A DNA stretch of 64,000 nt, taken from assembly GCA_963519845.1 (NCBI GenBank), contig CAUQNX010000003.1, forward strand, positions 160,705 through 224,704, written 5' to 3'. The notes beneath the pieces were generated by a model. That model did no database searches. It was not told the origin of the DNA and saw only the letters and a program-made list of their open reading frames with translations. The DNA is from Moellerella sp963519845. Lineage in GTDB: Bacteria > Pseudomonadota > Gammaproteobacteria > Enterobacterales > Enterobacteriaceae. Every line of letters begins with the position of its first letter. Position 1 is the stretch's first letter. The position numbers and the translations under genes were made by a program. Shown here piece after piece: positions 55,873 through 64,000 of this stretch.

Positions 55873-56337
55873 TCACAAATCGTAAAGATGATCTAACAGA
55901 GACTCTCCAATCTTAGAAAAAGCCGTAAAATGAGCTTCACGCCCATCAGCTTGATAAGACAAATGCAGTGCTATATCCGCTGGAGGTAAAAATCCTTCAC
56001 CTTGTTGAGGCCATTCTACTAAACAGATTGAATCTGCTGAAAAATAGTCGCGAATACCCATAAATTCAAGCTCTTCAGGGTCAGCAAGGCGATAAAGGTC
56101 AAAATGGTAAACCTGCTTTGTTGGCAATATATAAGGTTCAACAATAGTATAAGTTGGGCTTTTAACGTGGCCTTGGTGCCCTAATGCTTGTAAAAAACCA
56201 CGACTGAATGTCGTTTTTCCGGCCCCTAAGTCACCATAGAGGTACAGAATTAAACCTTTATGGCAGTTTTCTGCTACAACGCGCCCTAAAGCAACCGTCG
56301 CTTCTTCATTTTTAAGTGATAATACTCTTTCTTTCAT
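55873..56337 (-). CDS. tsaE: tRNA t6A37 synthesis ATPase TsaE
   Basis: A 154-residue P-loop protein working with TsaB-TsaD in threonylcarbamoyladenosine formation. Walker A is in LYGDLGAGKTTFSRG, then SPTYTIVEPY and HFDLYRLADPEELEFMGI. Thirteen nt upstream of amiB. In E. coli nnr precedes tsaE; here nnr is absent and queG follows directly on the other side. Confidence 0.97.
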   Translation of the reverse strand: MKERVLSLKNEEATVALGRVVAENCHKGLILYLYGDLGAGKTTFSRGFLQALGHQGHVKSPTYTIVEPYILPTKQVYHFDLYRLADPEELEFMGIRDYFSADSICLVEWPQQGEGFLPPADIALHLSYQADGREAHFTAFSKIGESLLDHLYDL

Positions 56338-56516
56338 GGAATATTCAGCTAAATTTATGAGAGGATTGACAAATTCAGATAGATTAACTACTCACTTTAA
56401 CATAAGCGAGTCAGTTGCCAAATGAGAATCAGAGAGCTATCTCAGCGAATTCTCACGGCACTGCGCTCATGATACACTGCCGCGCTAAACAACACTCATT
56501 ATTTATATACGCGAAT

Positions 56517-57674
56517 ATGCCCATGCAACTCGATCTTAACCTACTTGCACAACAGATTAAACAATGGGGAATCGAGATCGGTTTCCAACAAGTGGGTATC
56601 TGTGATACCGATTTATCCGTAGAAGAGCCTAAATTACAGGCGTGGTTAGATAAACAATATCATGGTGAAATGGATTGGATGGCACGCCATGGCATGATGC
56701 GTGCTCGCCCGCATGAACTTCACCCAGGCACTTTGCGAGTCATCAGCGTACGAATGAACTATTTGCCCGCTAAAGCTGCTTTTGCCAGCACACTCAATGA
56801 TCCCAATCTGGCTTATGTCAGCCGTTATGCCCTTGGCCGAGATTATCATAAATTATTACGCCAACGGTTAAAAAAACTGGGTGAGAAAATTCAAAACTAT
56901 TGCCAAGAATTTAGCTATGAAGATGAGATCAATTTTCGACCTTTTGTCGATTCTGCGCCTATCTTAGAACGCCCTCTTGCCGCGAAAGCCGGGTTAGGTT
57001 GGGTCGGCAAGCACTCATTGATCCTTAATCGTGATGCTGGATCTTGGTTTTTCCTCGGTGAGTTACTGATCAATCTACCTCTTCCGATCGATCAACCGCT
57101 TGAAGAGCAGTGTGGCCGCTGTGTCGCCTGTATGACAACCTGCCCAACTGGCGCTATCGTTGCGCCCTATACCGTGGATGCGCGTCGCTGCATATCCTAC
57201 CTCACCATCGAGCTTGATGGAGCTATTCCCGAAGAATTTCGCCCGCTTATGGGAAATCGTATTTATGGCTGCGATGATTGCCAGCTGATTTGCCCCTGGA
57301 ATCGTTTTTCTCAATTAACCGATGAAGAAGATTTTAGCCCAAGACGCGCACTACACTCACCAGAGTTACTCGATTTATTTAGCTGGAGTGAAGAAAAATT
57401 CTTACGGATCACCGAAGGATCAGCTATTCGCCGTATCGGATATTCACGTTGGTTAAGAAATATCAGTGTTGCCTTAGGGAATGCACCTTATGCCGATTCC
57501 ATCGTACTGGCATTAAGAGAAAAACAAGGCATTAGCGATATGCTTGATGAGCATTTCAATTGGGCTATTGAGCAGCAGCTCGAGCGTAGAGAGAAAAACA
57601 GTGTGGATATACAGACTTCACAGCAAAAACGCTTAGTAAGAGCTATATCCAAAGGTTTGCCAAGAGATGCTTAA
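56517..57674 (+). CDS. queG: Epoxyqueuosine reductase QueG
   Basis: 385 residues from ATG 56517 (an alternative ATG lies two codons later; neither has a clear ribosome-binding site). Final step of queuosine synthesis in tRNA, with cobalamin and two 4Fe-4S clusters: CGRCVACMTTCPTGAI (about 193-208) and CDDCQLICPWN (about 251-261). The C-terminal HEAT-like part ends KRLVRAISKGLPRDA, close to E. coli. The open frame continues 34 codons upstream into unrelated sequence. Divergent from tsaE. Confidence 0.95.
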   Translation: MPMQLDLNLLAQQIKQWGIEIGFQQVGICDTDLSVEEPKLQAWLDKQYHGEMDWMARHGMMRARPHELHPGTLRVISVRMNYLPAKAAFASTLNDPNLAYVSRYALGRDYHKLLRQRLKKLGEKIQNYCQEFSYEDEINFRPFVDSAPILERPLAAKAGLGWVGKHSLILNRDAGSWFFLGELLINLPLPIDQPLEEQCGRCVACMTTCPTGAIVAPYTVDARRCISYLTIELDGAIPEEFRPLMGNRIYGCDDCQLICPWNRFSQLTDEEDFSPRRALHSPELLDLFSWSEEKFLRITEGSAIRRIGYSRWLRNISVALGNAPYADSIVLALREKQGISDMLDEHFNWAIEQQLERREKNSVDIQTSQQKRLVRAISKGLPRDA

Positions 57675-58339
57675 TATTTGTCATATCAGAGATGAGAGTT
57701 AAGAGGGTTAAACGAAATTGTGAGTAAAATAAAAAAGTGTTATTTGACAACGGATAATAAATTTTCAAGTCTGCTAGAACACATTTTTAATAAATAAATT
57801 ATCTATTAAATATCAATAAGTTAATAAATGTCCATTTATTAGATCTCTATTCACACATTATTATTGAGCTTATTGCAAGCTGTGGATAAGTCTGTGTGGG
57901 AAACAGAAAAACAGCCTGAAAATAGCCTCGTCATCTCATTAACCTTGTGGATAACTTTGAATCTTAGATTTTCAAATAAGTTATATAATTTTTACTAGCT
58001 AGGCAGTATTAATAAGCACAAAAAAACGATTTTGTAGGTTGATACGCGGCAAATCCCATTAATTCATCTTTTAGAGATCCCACTATTATTTTGCTGCTGA
58101 AAATTCCAATTTCTCAGCTGCCGCCAAGAGAAGAAGATCAACAGGATCATCCCTCATTCAGGGGGAGCGTATTCTATGGCGACACTCCCGCGAATGCAAG
58201 GGAAATACATACCCAATACTAAAAAAAGATCGCTTGATCCTTCTAAATATTTCTGATTCTATCAGTGGGTAGAAAAATCGAGAAGCAACAAAAACTGCTT
58301 CACCTCTCTTATTGAATGATTTCAGATAATACTGGAAGA
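57675..58339. other. Gene-free gap after queG, datA-like
   Basis: 665 nt with no credible gene. It holds two perfect DnaA boxes and a consensus IHF site (next entry) in the left half. The right half (58070-58330) contains nothing I can name; a 61-codon minus-strand frame there has no ribosome-binding site or recognisable sequence. From memory the E. coli datA locus lies in the equivalent gap between queG and the glyVXY tRNA genes. Confidence 0.55.
57811..57954. promoter_or_regulatory. datA: Candidate datA: two perfect DnaA boxes and an IHF site
   Basis: TGTGGATAA occurs at 57891-57899 and 57946-57954, same orientation, start-to-start distance 55 nt; each is the exact complement of the DnaA box TTATCCACA. 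TATCAATAAGTTA at 57811-57823 fits the IHF consensus WATCAANNNNTTR at every position. In E. coli datA, DnaA-ATP bound at two neighbouring boxes with IHF stimulates DnaA-ATP hydrolysis. Here the IHF site is beside, not between, the two perfect boxes; weaker boxes were not resolved. Confidence 0.5.
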
Positions 58340-59536
58340 TCAAGATTGTTGAATAGTTTTATATTGGCGCTGATGAATCCAAATAGCAGTAACTAGCACA
58401 CCGCTCCCCGCCATCACGGCAATATAAAAACCCGCTGAAACTCCATGTAGATCAATTAATTGTCCAGCAAGAGCTGCCCCCATTGCGACACCAATATTTA
58501 ATCCTGCCAATAACCAAGTGATCCCTTCTGTCAGTTTATGGCTCGGTACCATAGCCTCAACCAAGGAGATTGCGATTATCATGGTTGGCGCGAAGAATAG
58601 ACCTGAGACAAAAACCACCATAGAGAGTCCCATAATAGTGTTAATCATCAGTACAGGTAAGATCGCCAGTGCTGTTGCCAATCCCCCCAGTAGCAATAAA
58701 TTACGCCCCGATAGATTGAATTTTAGTGCACCAAACAATAACCCAGCTAAGCAAGAGCCCACCGCATAGGTTGAGAGGATAAGACTAGCCGCGGCGGGAT
58801 GCCCTTTAAGTTCAGCAAATGCCACACTGACAATATCAATAGTGCCGACAATAAAGCCCATCATAATCATTAAAAATATAAGTGAGCTCACGCCTGATTG
58901 TTTTATTACTGAACTATTATTGTGCAAAACGGAAGAGCGATCCTCGATTGCAGGTTCAGAGTCACACAGCATCACCAACCAAAGAACCCCTATAGCCAAT
59001 AAAATAGCAGCAGCCAGCGGCCCAGCTTGTGGAAATATCATGACACTTAACCCGACAGATAGAGGCGGGCCAGCAATAAAACTTACTTCATCGAGTACTG
59101 TTTCTAAAGAGTATGCAGTTTGTAGCTCTGGTTGACCCAAATAAATGGCACTCCAACGAGCGCGTACCATCGCAGACATACTTGGCATACTGCCTGCGAG
59201 TAATGCACCAATAAAGAGTGTCCAGCTAGGCAGCTGATAATAAGCACACATCAGCAGCATTATAATGCCAGCGATGCTGATCATAGTGGCGAACGGCAGT
59301 ATCCGACTTTGACCAAGCTGATCCACCAAGCGAGATATTTGTGGTGAAGCTAATGCATAAGTGAGGACAAAGGTTGCTGAAACCGCGCCAGCAAGGGCAT
59401 AACCCGCATCTAGCTGTGACAGCATGGTTATAATACCAATCCCCATCATGGGTAACGGCATACGGGCGATAAAACCCGCTAATGAAAATTTTCGAGTATT
59501 CTCTGAACTGAATAATACTCTATAGGGATTGGCCAT
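58340..59536 (-). CDS. MFS transporter, unknown substrate
   Basis: A 398-residue protein with about 12 hydrophobic segments. Motif A-like loop ISRLVDQLGQSRIL between helices 2 and 3 (about 70-83). A cytoplasmic loop around 190-205 (CDSEPAIEDRSS) lies between the two halves. The fold is DHA-type drug/metabolite efflux; the substrate is not predictable. It is divergent from a TetR/AcrR-type regulator with a palindromic operator between them, which suggests repressor-controlled export. No counterpart at this site in E. coli. Confidence 0.85.
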   Translation of the reverse strand: MANPYRVLFSSENTRKFSLAGFIARMPLPMMGIGIITMLSQLDAGYALAGAVSATFVLTYALASPQISRLVDQLGQSRILPFATMISIAGIIMLLMCAYYQLPSWTLFIGALLAGSMPSMSAMVRARWSAIYLGQPELQTAYSLETVLDEVSFIAGPPLSVGLSVMIFPQAGPLAAAILLAIGVLWLVMLCDSEPAIEDRSSVLHNNSSVIKQSGVSSLIFLMIMMGFIVGTIDIVSVAFAELKGHPAAASLILSTYAVGSCLAGLLFGALKFNLSGRNLLLLGGLATALAILPVLMINTIMGLSMVVFVSGLFFAPTMIIAISLVEAMVPSHKLTEGITWLLAGLNIGVAMGAALAGQLIDLHGVSAGFYIAVMAGSGVLVTAIWIHQRQYKTIQQS

Positions 59537-59623
59537 ACCGTCGATCCTTTTGCTGAATTAAGCGATAAAATTATCTATTTGTCGGCGTCTATCTACTTGC
59601 TAAATGATCAGCTTGTGGGATAA

Positions 59624-59662
59624 TACATACGCCTTGTATGTATAAAAGAGTATATACATACG
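59624..59662. promoter_or_regulatory. TetR/AcrR-type operator with CATAC half-sites
   Basis: Two overlapping inverted repeats share a central half-site: CATAC-N5-GTATG (59626-59640) and GTATGTATA-N8-TATACATAC (59636-59661). The half-site is like that of the E. coli AcrR operator (TACATACATT type). It lies in the 192-nt gap between the MFS gene and the TetR gene, nearer to neither, suited to repress both. Confidence 0.65.
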
Positions 59663-59728
59663 AGATGAATGTAAATGATGATAATCGATCTTTTTGATAA
59701 AATATTGGATAACAGGAAGGAGTGACTG

Positions 59729-60334
59729 ATGGCGCGACGTACCCGAGCTGAGATGCTCGAAACCCGCGAACTCTTGCTAGCAACTGCCCGAAAAGTATTT
59801 AGTGAGCAAGGTTACGCCGAGGCATCAATGGATGATCTCACAGCTCAAGCTGGCTTGACCCGTGGTGCCCTCTATCATCATTTTGGCGATAAAAAAGGAT
59901 TATTAAGTGCTGTTGTAGAGCAGATCGATGCAGAGATGGATAGTCGATTGCAGGCTCTATCTGTAACAACAGACGACCTCTGGCAAGGCTTTATCGCTCG
60001 CTGTCGTCTCTATTTAACCATGGCACAAGAGCCTGAAATCCAACGCATTGTACTGCGTGACGCCAGAGCCATATTAGGCAATACAACGCCAGAAACATCG
60101 CAATACTGTATTGAATCGATGCAAACACGCCTAGAAATGCTGATGCAGCAGAAAATCATCGTTGAAGCCGCCAGCGAAGCACTCGCCCTGCTGATTCACG
60201 GCAGTTTATCAGAGGCCGCAGTATGGATTGCCGCAGCAGAAGATATAGACACAGGCCAATTGCGGCTAACACAATCTTTAGCTGCAATGACCTTATTATT
60301 AAACGGCTTACGCAATCAAGAGCAATCGTCCTAA
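59729..60334 (+). CDS. TetR/AcrR-family transcriptional regulator
   Basis: A 201-residue protein starting MARRTRAEMLETRELLLATARKVFSEQG, with the TetR helix-turn-helix (MDDLTAQAGLTRGALYHHFGDKKGLL, about 31-56) and an all-helical ligand domain. AGGAAGG precedes the ATG. It most likely represses the divergent MFS gene and itself through the CATAC operator. Ligand unknown. Confidence 0.9.
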   Translation: MARRTRAEMLETRELLLATARKVFSEQGYAEASMDDLTAQAGLTRGALYHHFGDKKGLLSAVVEQIDAEMDSRLQALSVTTDDLWQGFIARCRLYLTMAQEPEIQRIVLRDARAILGNTTPETSQYCIESMQTRLEMLMQQKIIVEAASEALALLIHGSLSEAAVWIAAAEDIDTGQLRLTQSLAAMTLLLNGLRNQEQSS

Positions 60335-60340
60335 TGAAAT

Positions 60341-60372
60341 AGATAGTGAAAGTATGTTAGTGCTCACTATCT
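60341..60372. terminator. Hairpin between tetR-type gene and MFS gene
   Basis: AGATAGTGA / TCACTATCT, nine-base perfect arms with a 14-nt loop, between convergent genes; the right arm touches the stop codon of the second MFS gene. No strong T-run. Confidence 0.55.
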
Positions 60373-61573
60373 AATTTGCGTTCTTATGCCCAACTCCAGA
60401 GGCTAAGCTGGCAATAACCAATAAGGCGATAAGCAAGGTCACGCCCGCAATTAACAAATTGATATTCAAACCATATAGATCCACCAGCTGTCCCCCACAA
60501 AAAGCGCCAATCGCAATCGCGAGATTAAACATACCAATATAGAGTGATGTCACTACTTCTACCGCTTTTGGCGCAATCAGCATCATCAATCTCATTAATG
60601 AGACTGAAACACCGCCATAGGAAAGCCCCCATAACAGGGTGATCGAGATGCTAGATAATAGACTGACACCCGCCAGTGAAAATAGCAGTATCGATAAAAT
60701 CAGACCTAAGGTGATCAAGAATAATAGGCGTTTTATCTGCTTATCAGTTGTACCACCTGCCAGAAAATTACCGATAATTCCGGCACAACCATACGCAAAG
60801 AGCAGAGGTCCAATCCAATGGCTTTCATAATGGGCGACAATTTGCAACAATGGCCGAATAAAGGTAAATGCCATAAAGTGGCCTGCGACTAATAATAGCG
60901 TCAGCAGAAGACCAATAATTACCTGACGATTTGCTAGCTGCTCAATAAATTGCCGGACTCGGACTGCTCCACCAGCAGGTAAAGAGGGTAACGATTTAAT
61001 TAATAAGATCAAAACTAATGTAGTGAAAATTGCCATCACTAAAAAAGCGGCTCGCCAGCCTAATAGATCACCAATCAATGCCCCCAATGGAATACCAAAA
61101 ACAGACGCAGCCGCAACGCCACCAAAGATAATGGCAGTTGCCAGCCCTATTGACTGCTTTGCGACTAAACGACTTGCCAATCCCCCTGCTATCGCCCAGA
61201 TGCCGCCAATACAGAGCCCTACAAGCACACGAGCCGCTAATAGCCAGCTTATGTTGGTTGCTGCGGCCGAAGCCAGATTTGCGCCAATAAGTAACAGCAT
61301 CAGCACACAGAGGAGCGTCCGACGATTAATCCGGCCTGATACTAATAAGATCAGCGGTGAAAAAAGCGCGGCCAATAAAGCGGGTAGCGAAATCATTAAA
61401 CTGGCATGACCCGCAGTGGTGTTCAATGTCTCGGCAATTGGGCTTAATAATCCAATCGGTAGCATCTCGGTGGTCACAACTGAAAAAGTGGATAAACCAA
61501 TCGCACTTACGGCTAACCACGGATGGCGGATCAGCCTATTTTGCGCCTTATCTATTGTTAATTCGTTATTCAT
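60371..61573 (-). CDS. MFS transporter, DHA1 family (SotB/AraJ/YdhP-like)
   Basis: 400 residues from ATG 61573, with GAGGGG just before; the frame stays open 13 codons upstream. About 12 transmembrane helices. TTEMLPIGLLSPIAETL in helix 1 is typical of the sugar/arabinose-efflux and chloramphenicol-efflux-like group, and the loop VSGRINRRTLL is motif A-like. It is divergent from a LysR-family gene, a common regulator-efflux pair. Substrate unknown. Confidence 0.85.
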   Translation of the reverse strand: MNNELTIDKAQNRLIRHPWLAVSAIGLSTFSVVTTEMLPIGLLSPIAETLNTTAGHASLMISLPALLAALFSPLILLVSGRINRRTLLCVLMLLLIGANLASAAATNISWLLAARVLVGLCIGGIWAIAGGLASRLVAKQSIGLATAIIFGGVAAASVFGIPLGALIGDLLGWRAAFLVMAIFTTLVLILLIKSLPSLPAGGAVRVRQFIEQLANRQVIIGLLLTLLLVAGHFMAFTFIRPLLQIVAHYESHWIGPLLFAYGCAGIIGNFLAGGTTDKQIKRLLFLITLGLILSILLFSLAGVSLLSSISITLLWGLSYGGVSVSLMRLMMLIAPKAVEVVTSLYIGMFNLAIAIGAFCGGQLVDLYGLNINLLIAGVTLLIALLVIASLASGVGHKNAN

Positions 61574-61710
61574 CAATCCCCTCAATTCTTTCAAGCTAAG
61601 TGCAGACACCAATATAGGTTGCTGAAACCGCTATATTCACCAAAGCAGCAGTTTAACTGGATACACAGAGGTGATAAACTCGCTAAAATGAGCAATATTG
61701 GGGACGAATC

Positions 61711-62646
61711 GTGTCTAATACCATATCAACAACCCTAGATAATCTATTCGATATTCTAGTTTTTGTGCGCATTGCCGATGCACGCAGCTTCACCTTAGCA
61801 GCAGAAAAGCTGGCAATATCACGTTCTGCCGCGGGCAAATGCCTTAATCGCTTAGAACAACGTTTGGCAATACGTTTACTCCATCGCACCACCAGAAGCG
61901 TCACTATGACCGAAGAGGGGCTGATATTTTATGAGCATGCATTGCGTATTCTCGCTGAAGTTGATGAGGCGGAAACAGCCATGGGCCAGCGAAATCAGAT
62001 CCCTCGAGGACGCCTGCGTCTTGATTTACCAGTGACATTTGGCCGCTTGCATATTTTGCCGATCTTACGCGATTTTTTAACCCAATGGCCTGAAGTGGAT
62101 GTTGATGTCAGCTTCTCCGATGAATATCGTGATCTCATCCGTGATGGTATTGATATTGCGATTCGTATTGGTGGAAATGATGATAGTCGGCTAGTGCGTA
62201 AAGTTTTAGCGCCCCATCGCCTTATCACCTGTGCCTCTCCCGACTACTTGGCCGCCCATGAACCTATTCGTACACCGGATGATTTAATTGATCATCAAAC
62301 GCTGGTTTTTAGCCATCAGGGTGTTTCTATTCCTTGGCGCTATAATATTCACGGGGAAGATCGGGATATCGCAATTAAAGGCCGAGTTCGTTTCAATAAC
62401 ACCGAAGCATTAGTAGATTCGGCTATCGCTGGATTTGGTATTTGTCAGGTGGGAGCATTTCTTGCGGGAAGAGCTATATCGACAGGTCAGCTAATACCCG
62501 TTTTGGTGCCATTTAGCCGTGATGAATCGCCTATTTGCGCCGTCTATCCGACCAAGCGCCACCTATCACCGAAAGTAAAACAGTTTATTGCAACAGTCGA
62601 AAAACACTGGAATGGACGCGCAATATGGGATGAATCCATGCGTTGA
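61711..62646 (+). CDS. LysR-family transcriptional regulator
   Basis: 311 residues: N-terminal winged helix (about 10-65; FVRIADARSFTLAAEKLAISRSAAGKCLNRLEQRLAIRLLHRTTRSV split across the motif) and a periplasmic-binding-protein-like effector domain (95-300; LRLDLPVTFGRLHILPIL, DIAIRIGG). Closest remembered group is the DsdC/YafC/AaeR-like LysR family lacking specific assignment. Divergent from the second MFS gene with a 137-nt gap, so it likely controls that gene. Confidence 0.9.
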   Translation: MSNTISTTLDNLFDILVFVRIADARSFTLAAEKLAISRSAAGKCLNRLEQRLAIRLLHRTTRSVTMTEEGLIFYEHALRILAEVDEAETAMGQRNQIPRGRLRLDLPVTFGRLHILPILRDFLTQWPEVDVDVSFSDEYRDLIRDGIDIAIRIGGNDDSRLVRKVLAPHRLITCASPDYLAAHEPIRTPDDLIDHQTLVFSHQGVSIPWRYNIHGEDRDIAIKGRVRFNNTEALVDSAIAGFGICQVGAFLAGRAISTGQLIPVLVPFSRDESPICAVYPTKRHLSPKVKQFIATVEKHWNGRAIWDESMR

Positions 62647-62846
62647 AGCGTTAATCTAGTATAAATCTATACAATAGAGGCTATTTTCAGCGAAATTGCT
62701 GACAAAAATAGGTAATAAGGTTATTAGGCATCAATGGATACAAAATAGATCCCAAAGCGATTATATTGATATAGTGCTTGAAAATAGGTCTTATTATCAA
62801 GCAAATCTATACAAACTCGATTTTAGCGTTGACGAAGGAATTCATT

Positions 62847-63584
62847 ATGTACCCAGTTGATCTGCACGCTCATACTATTGCGAGCACCCATGCTTACAGC
62901 ACATTAAATGACTATTTTGCGATAGCCAAACAAAAAGGGATAAAATTGTTTGCTATTACAGATCACGGACCCGATATGGATGATGCCCCACATAGATGGC
63001 ACTTCAGAAATATGCCCGTGATCCCTCGTATCGTCGATGGTGTTGGCCTGCTCTATGGCATTGAAGCCAATATTAAGAATCTGCAGGGTGAAACTGATTG
63101 TGACGAACAGATCGCACAGAGTTTGGATATTATACTCGCCGGATTTCATGAGCCCGTACTAGGGCCGCAGAGCCTTGCTGATAACACACAAGCGATGATC
63201 GCCACTATCGCCAGCGGAAAAGTACATATAATCAGCCATCCAGGTAACCCTAAATATCCCATTGATATCAAAGCTGTCGCTGAAGCTGCTGCCGCTCACA
63301 ATGTGGCTCTAGAGATGAATAACTCCTCTTTTTTACACTCTCGCGTCGGCAGTGAAAAGAATTGTATCGAGGTCGCAAAAGCCGTGCGTGATGCAGGTGG
63401 CTGGGTCGCTTTAGGTTCTGACTCCCATGTTGCCTACTCATTAGGTGGCTTTGATAAGGTTTTGGCTGTTCTACAACAGATTAATTTCCCAGAAGATCGC
63501 ATTCTTAATGTCACACCACGTCGCTTACTCGATTTTCTCGAATCTCATGGTAAACCCCACATTAGCGAATTTGCAGATTTTTAA
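62847..63584 (+). CDS. ycdX: PHP-domain phosphatase YcdX
   Basis: 245 residues from ATG 62847 with AAGGA upstream; 23 in-frame codons precede it. Trinuclear-zinc PHP phosphatase with metal ligands in VDLHAHTIAS, AITDHGPDM, IISHPGNPKYP, EMNNSSFLHSR and LGSDSHVA. It aligns with E. coli YcdX throughout, a protein linked to swarming and with phosphatase activity. In E. coli ycdX is elsewhere on the chromosome, so it is out of its E. coli place here. Confidence 0.94.
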   Translation: MYPVDLHAHTIASTHAYSTLNDYFAIAKQKGIKLFAITDHGPDMDDAPHRWHFRNMPVIPRIVDGVGLLYGIEANIKNLQGETDCDEQIAQSLDIILAGFHEPVLGPQSLADNTQAMIATIASGKVHIISHPGNPKYPIDIKAVAEAAAAHNVALEMNNSSFLHSRVGSEKNCIEVAKAVRDAGGWVALGSDSHVAYSLGGFDKVLAVLQQINFPEDRILNVTPRRLLDFLESHGKPHISEFADF

Positions 63585-63603
63585 TACTAGCGCGATTTAT
63601 GAC

Positions 63604-63630
63604 AAAAGCAGTGCATCTGCACTGCTTTTT
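63604..63630 (+). terminator. Terminator after ycdX
   Basis: AAAAGCAGTGCA / TGCACTGCTTTT stem with a 2-nt strict loop, then TTTTT, 20 nt past the stop codon. Confidence 0.9.
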
Positions 63631-63764
63631 GCTCTCTTCCTCTCCTCTTAGCATCCTCAAGTTAACTCAAACAATCAGCCAATGGCATGAAACCTGTTTT
63701 TTTGGATTGAAGAATAGTCTAGAAGGCGTTAGAAATAAGAAGATTTTAATAGGATAGCTACAAC

Positions 63765-63788
63765 GAAAAACAGAACCCTAAGGTCCTG
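63765..63788 (-). terminator. Terminator of the tRNA-Gly operon
   Basis: On the minus strand CAGGACC / GGTTCTG (one G-T pair) with a 4-nt loop is followed by TTTTTC, 47 nt downstream of the last tRNA-Gly gene. Confidence 0.8.
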
Positions 63789-63834
63789 TTTCGCAGAGTT
63801 ACAGACTTAATCACAAAGTCTATAATTCATAATT

Positions 63835-63910
<76 letters not shown>

Positions 63911-63951
63911 ATTGTAGATTGGGCTTAGTACTAAAAGGCAATAATAAAAAT

Positions 63952-64000
<49 letters not shown>

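Noticed and set aside
57780..58100. Replication origin oriC
   Set aside because: DnaA boxes are present, but there are no clustered GATC sites, no clear 13-mer array and no mnmG/mioC neighbours; the queG context fits datA better.
58158..58343. 61-codon minus-strand frame in the queG-MFS gap
   Set aside because: No ribosome-binding site, no recognisable sequence, skewed composition; probably chance.

Overview
The window is a chromosomal segment of a moderately AT-rich gammaproteobacterium of the order Enterobacterales. Nearly every protein can be aligned from memory with an Escherichia coli K-12 counterpart. The AT-richness, the gene order and the protein variants look most like the Morganellaceae (Providencia / Proteus / Morganella / Moellerella group). 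I infer the family and cannot fix genus or species from this window alone.

Layout. (1) 1-16606, nearly all minus strand: the translation/transcription operon leuU - metY - rimP - nusA - infB - rbfA - truB, preceded by ftsH - folP - glmM - secG and rlmE. Divergent yhbY and the greA/dacB pair follow, then rplU - rpmA - obgE. (2) 16924-21585: ispB, then a small regulatory cluster (two tandem leftward Mu-repressor-like DNA-binding proteins facing a rightward Ner-like protein, SfsB/Nlp), then mdh and argR. (3) 21751-57674: a long block collinear with the E. coli 94-96 min region: mpl, fbp, ppa, ytfP, tamB-tamA, msrA, ytfL, ytfK, cysQ, fklB, ytfB, rplI-rpsR-priB-rpsF, rlmB, rnr, nsrR, purA, hflC-hflK-hflX, hfq, miaA, mutL, amiB, tsaE, queG. 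Two insertions relative to E. coli are a methyltransferase gene after ppa and a qseBC/ygiW cluster between ytfK and cysQ. (4) 57675-58339: a gene-free gap after queG with two perfect DnaA boxes and an IHF-type site. It occupies the place where, from memory, E. coli carries the DnaA-titrating locus datA. (5) 58340-63584: an accessory block (MFS transporter with divergent TetR/AcrR-type repressor, second MFS transporter with divergent LysR regulator, YcdX-type PHP phosphatase). (6) 63835-64000: glycine tRNA genes equivalent to glyVXY, the second cut by the window edge.

How the genes work together. The left block supplies translation initiation (IF2, RbfA, RimP, initiator tRNA), transcription elongation (NusA, GreA) and envelope functions (GlmM, SecG, FtsH, PBP4). 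The central block combines outer-membrane assembly (TamAB), stringent-response modulation (YtfK), primosome and ribosomal proteins (PriB, S6, S18, L9), RNA decay and modification (RNase R, RlmB, MiaA, QueG, TsaE, Hfq), mismatch repair (MutL) and FtsH regulation (HflKC). The most unusual parts are the Mu-like c/ner-type regulatory module at 17.9-19.7 kb, the datA-like gap, an initiator tRNA gene whose 3' end reads CCT instead of CCA, and a TetR-type operator with CATAC half-sites.
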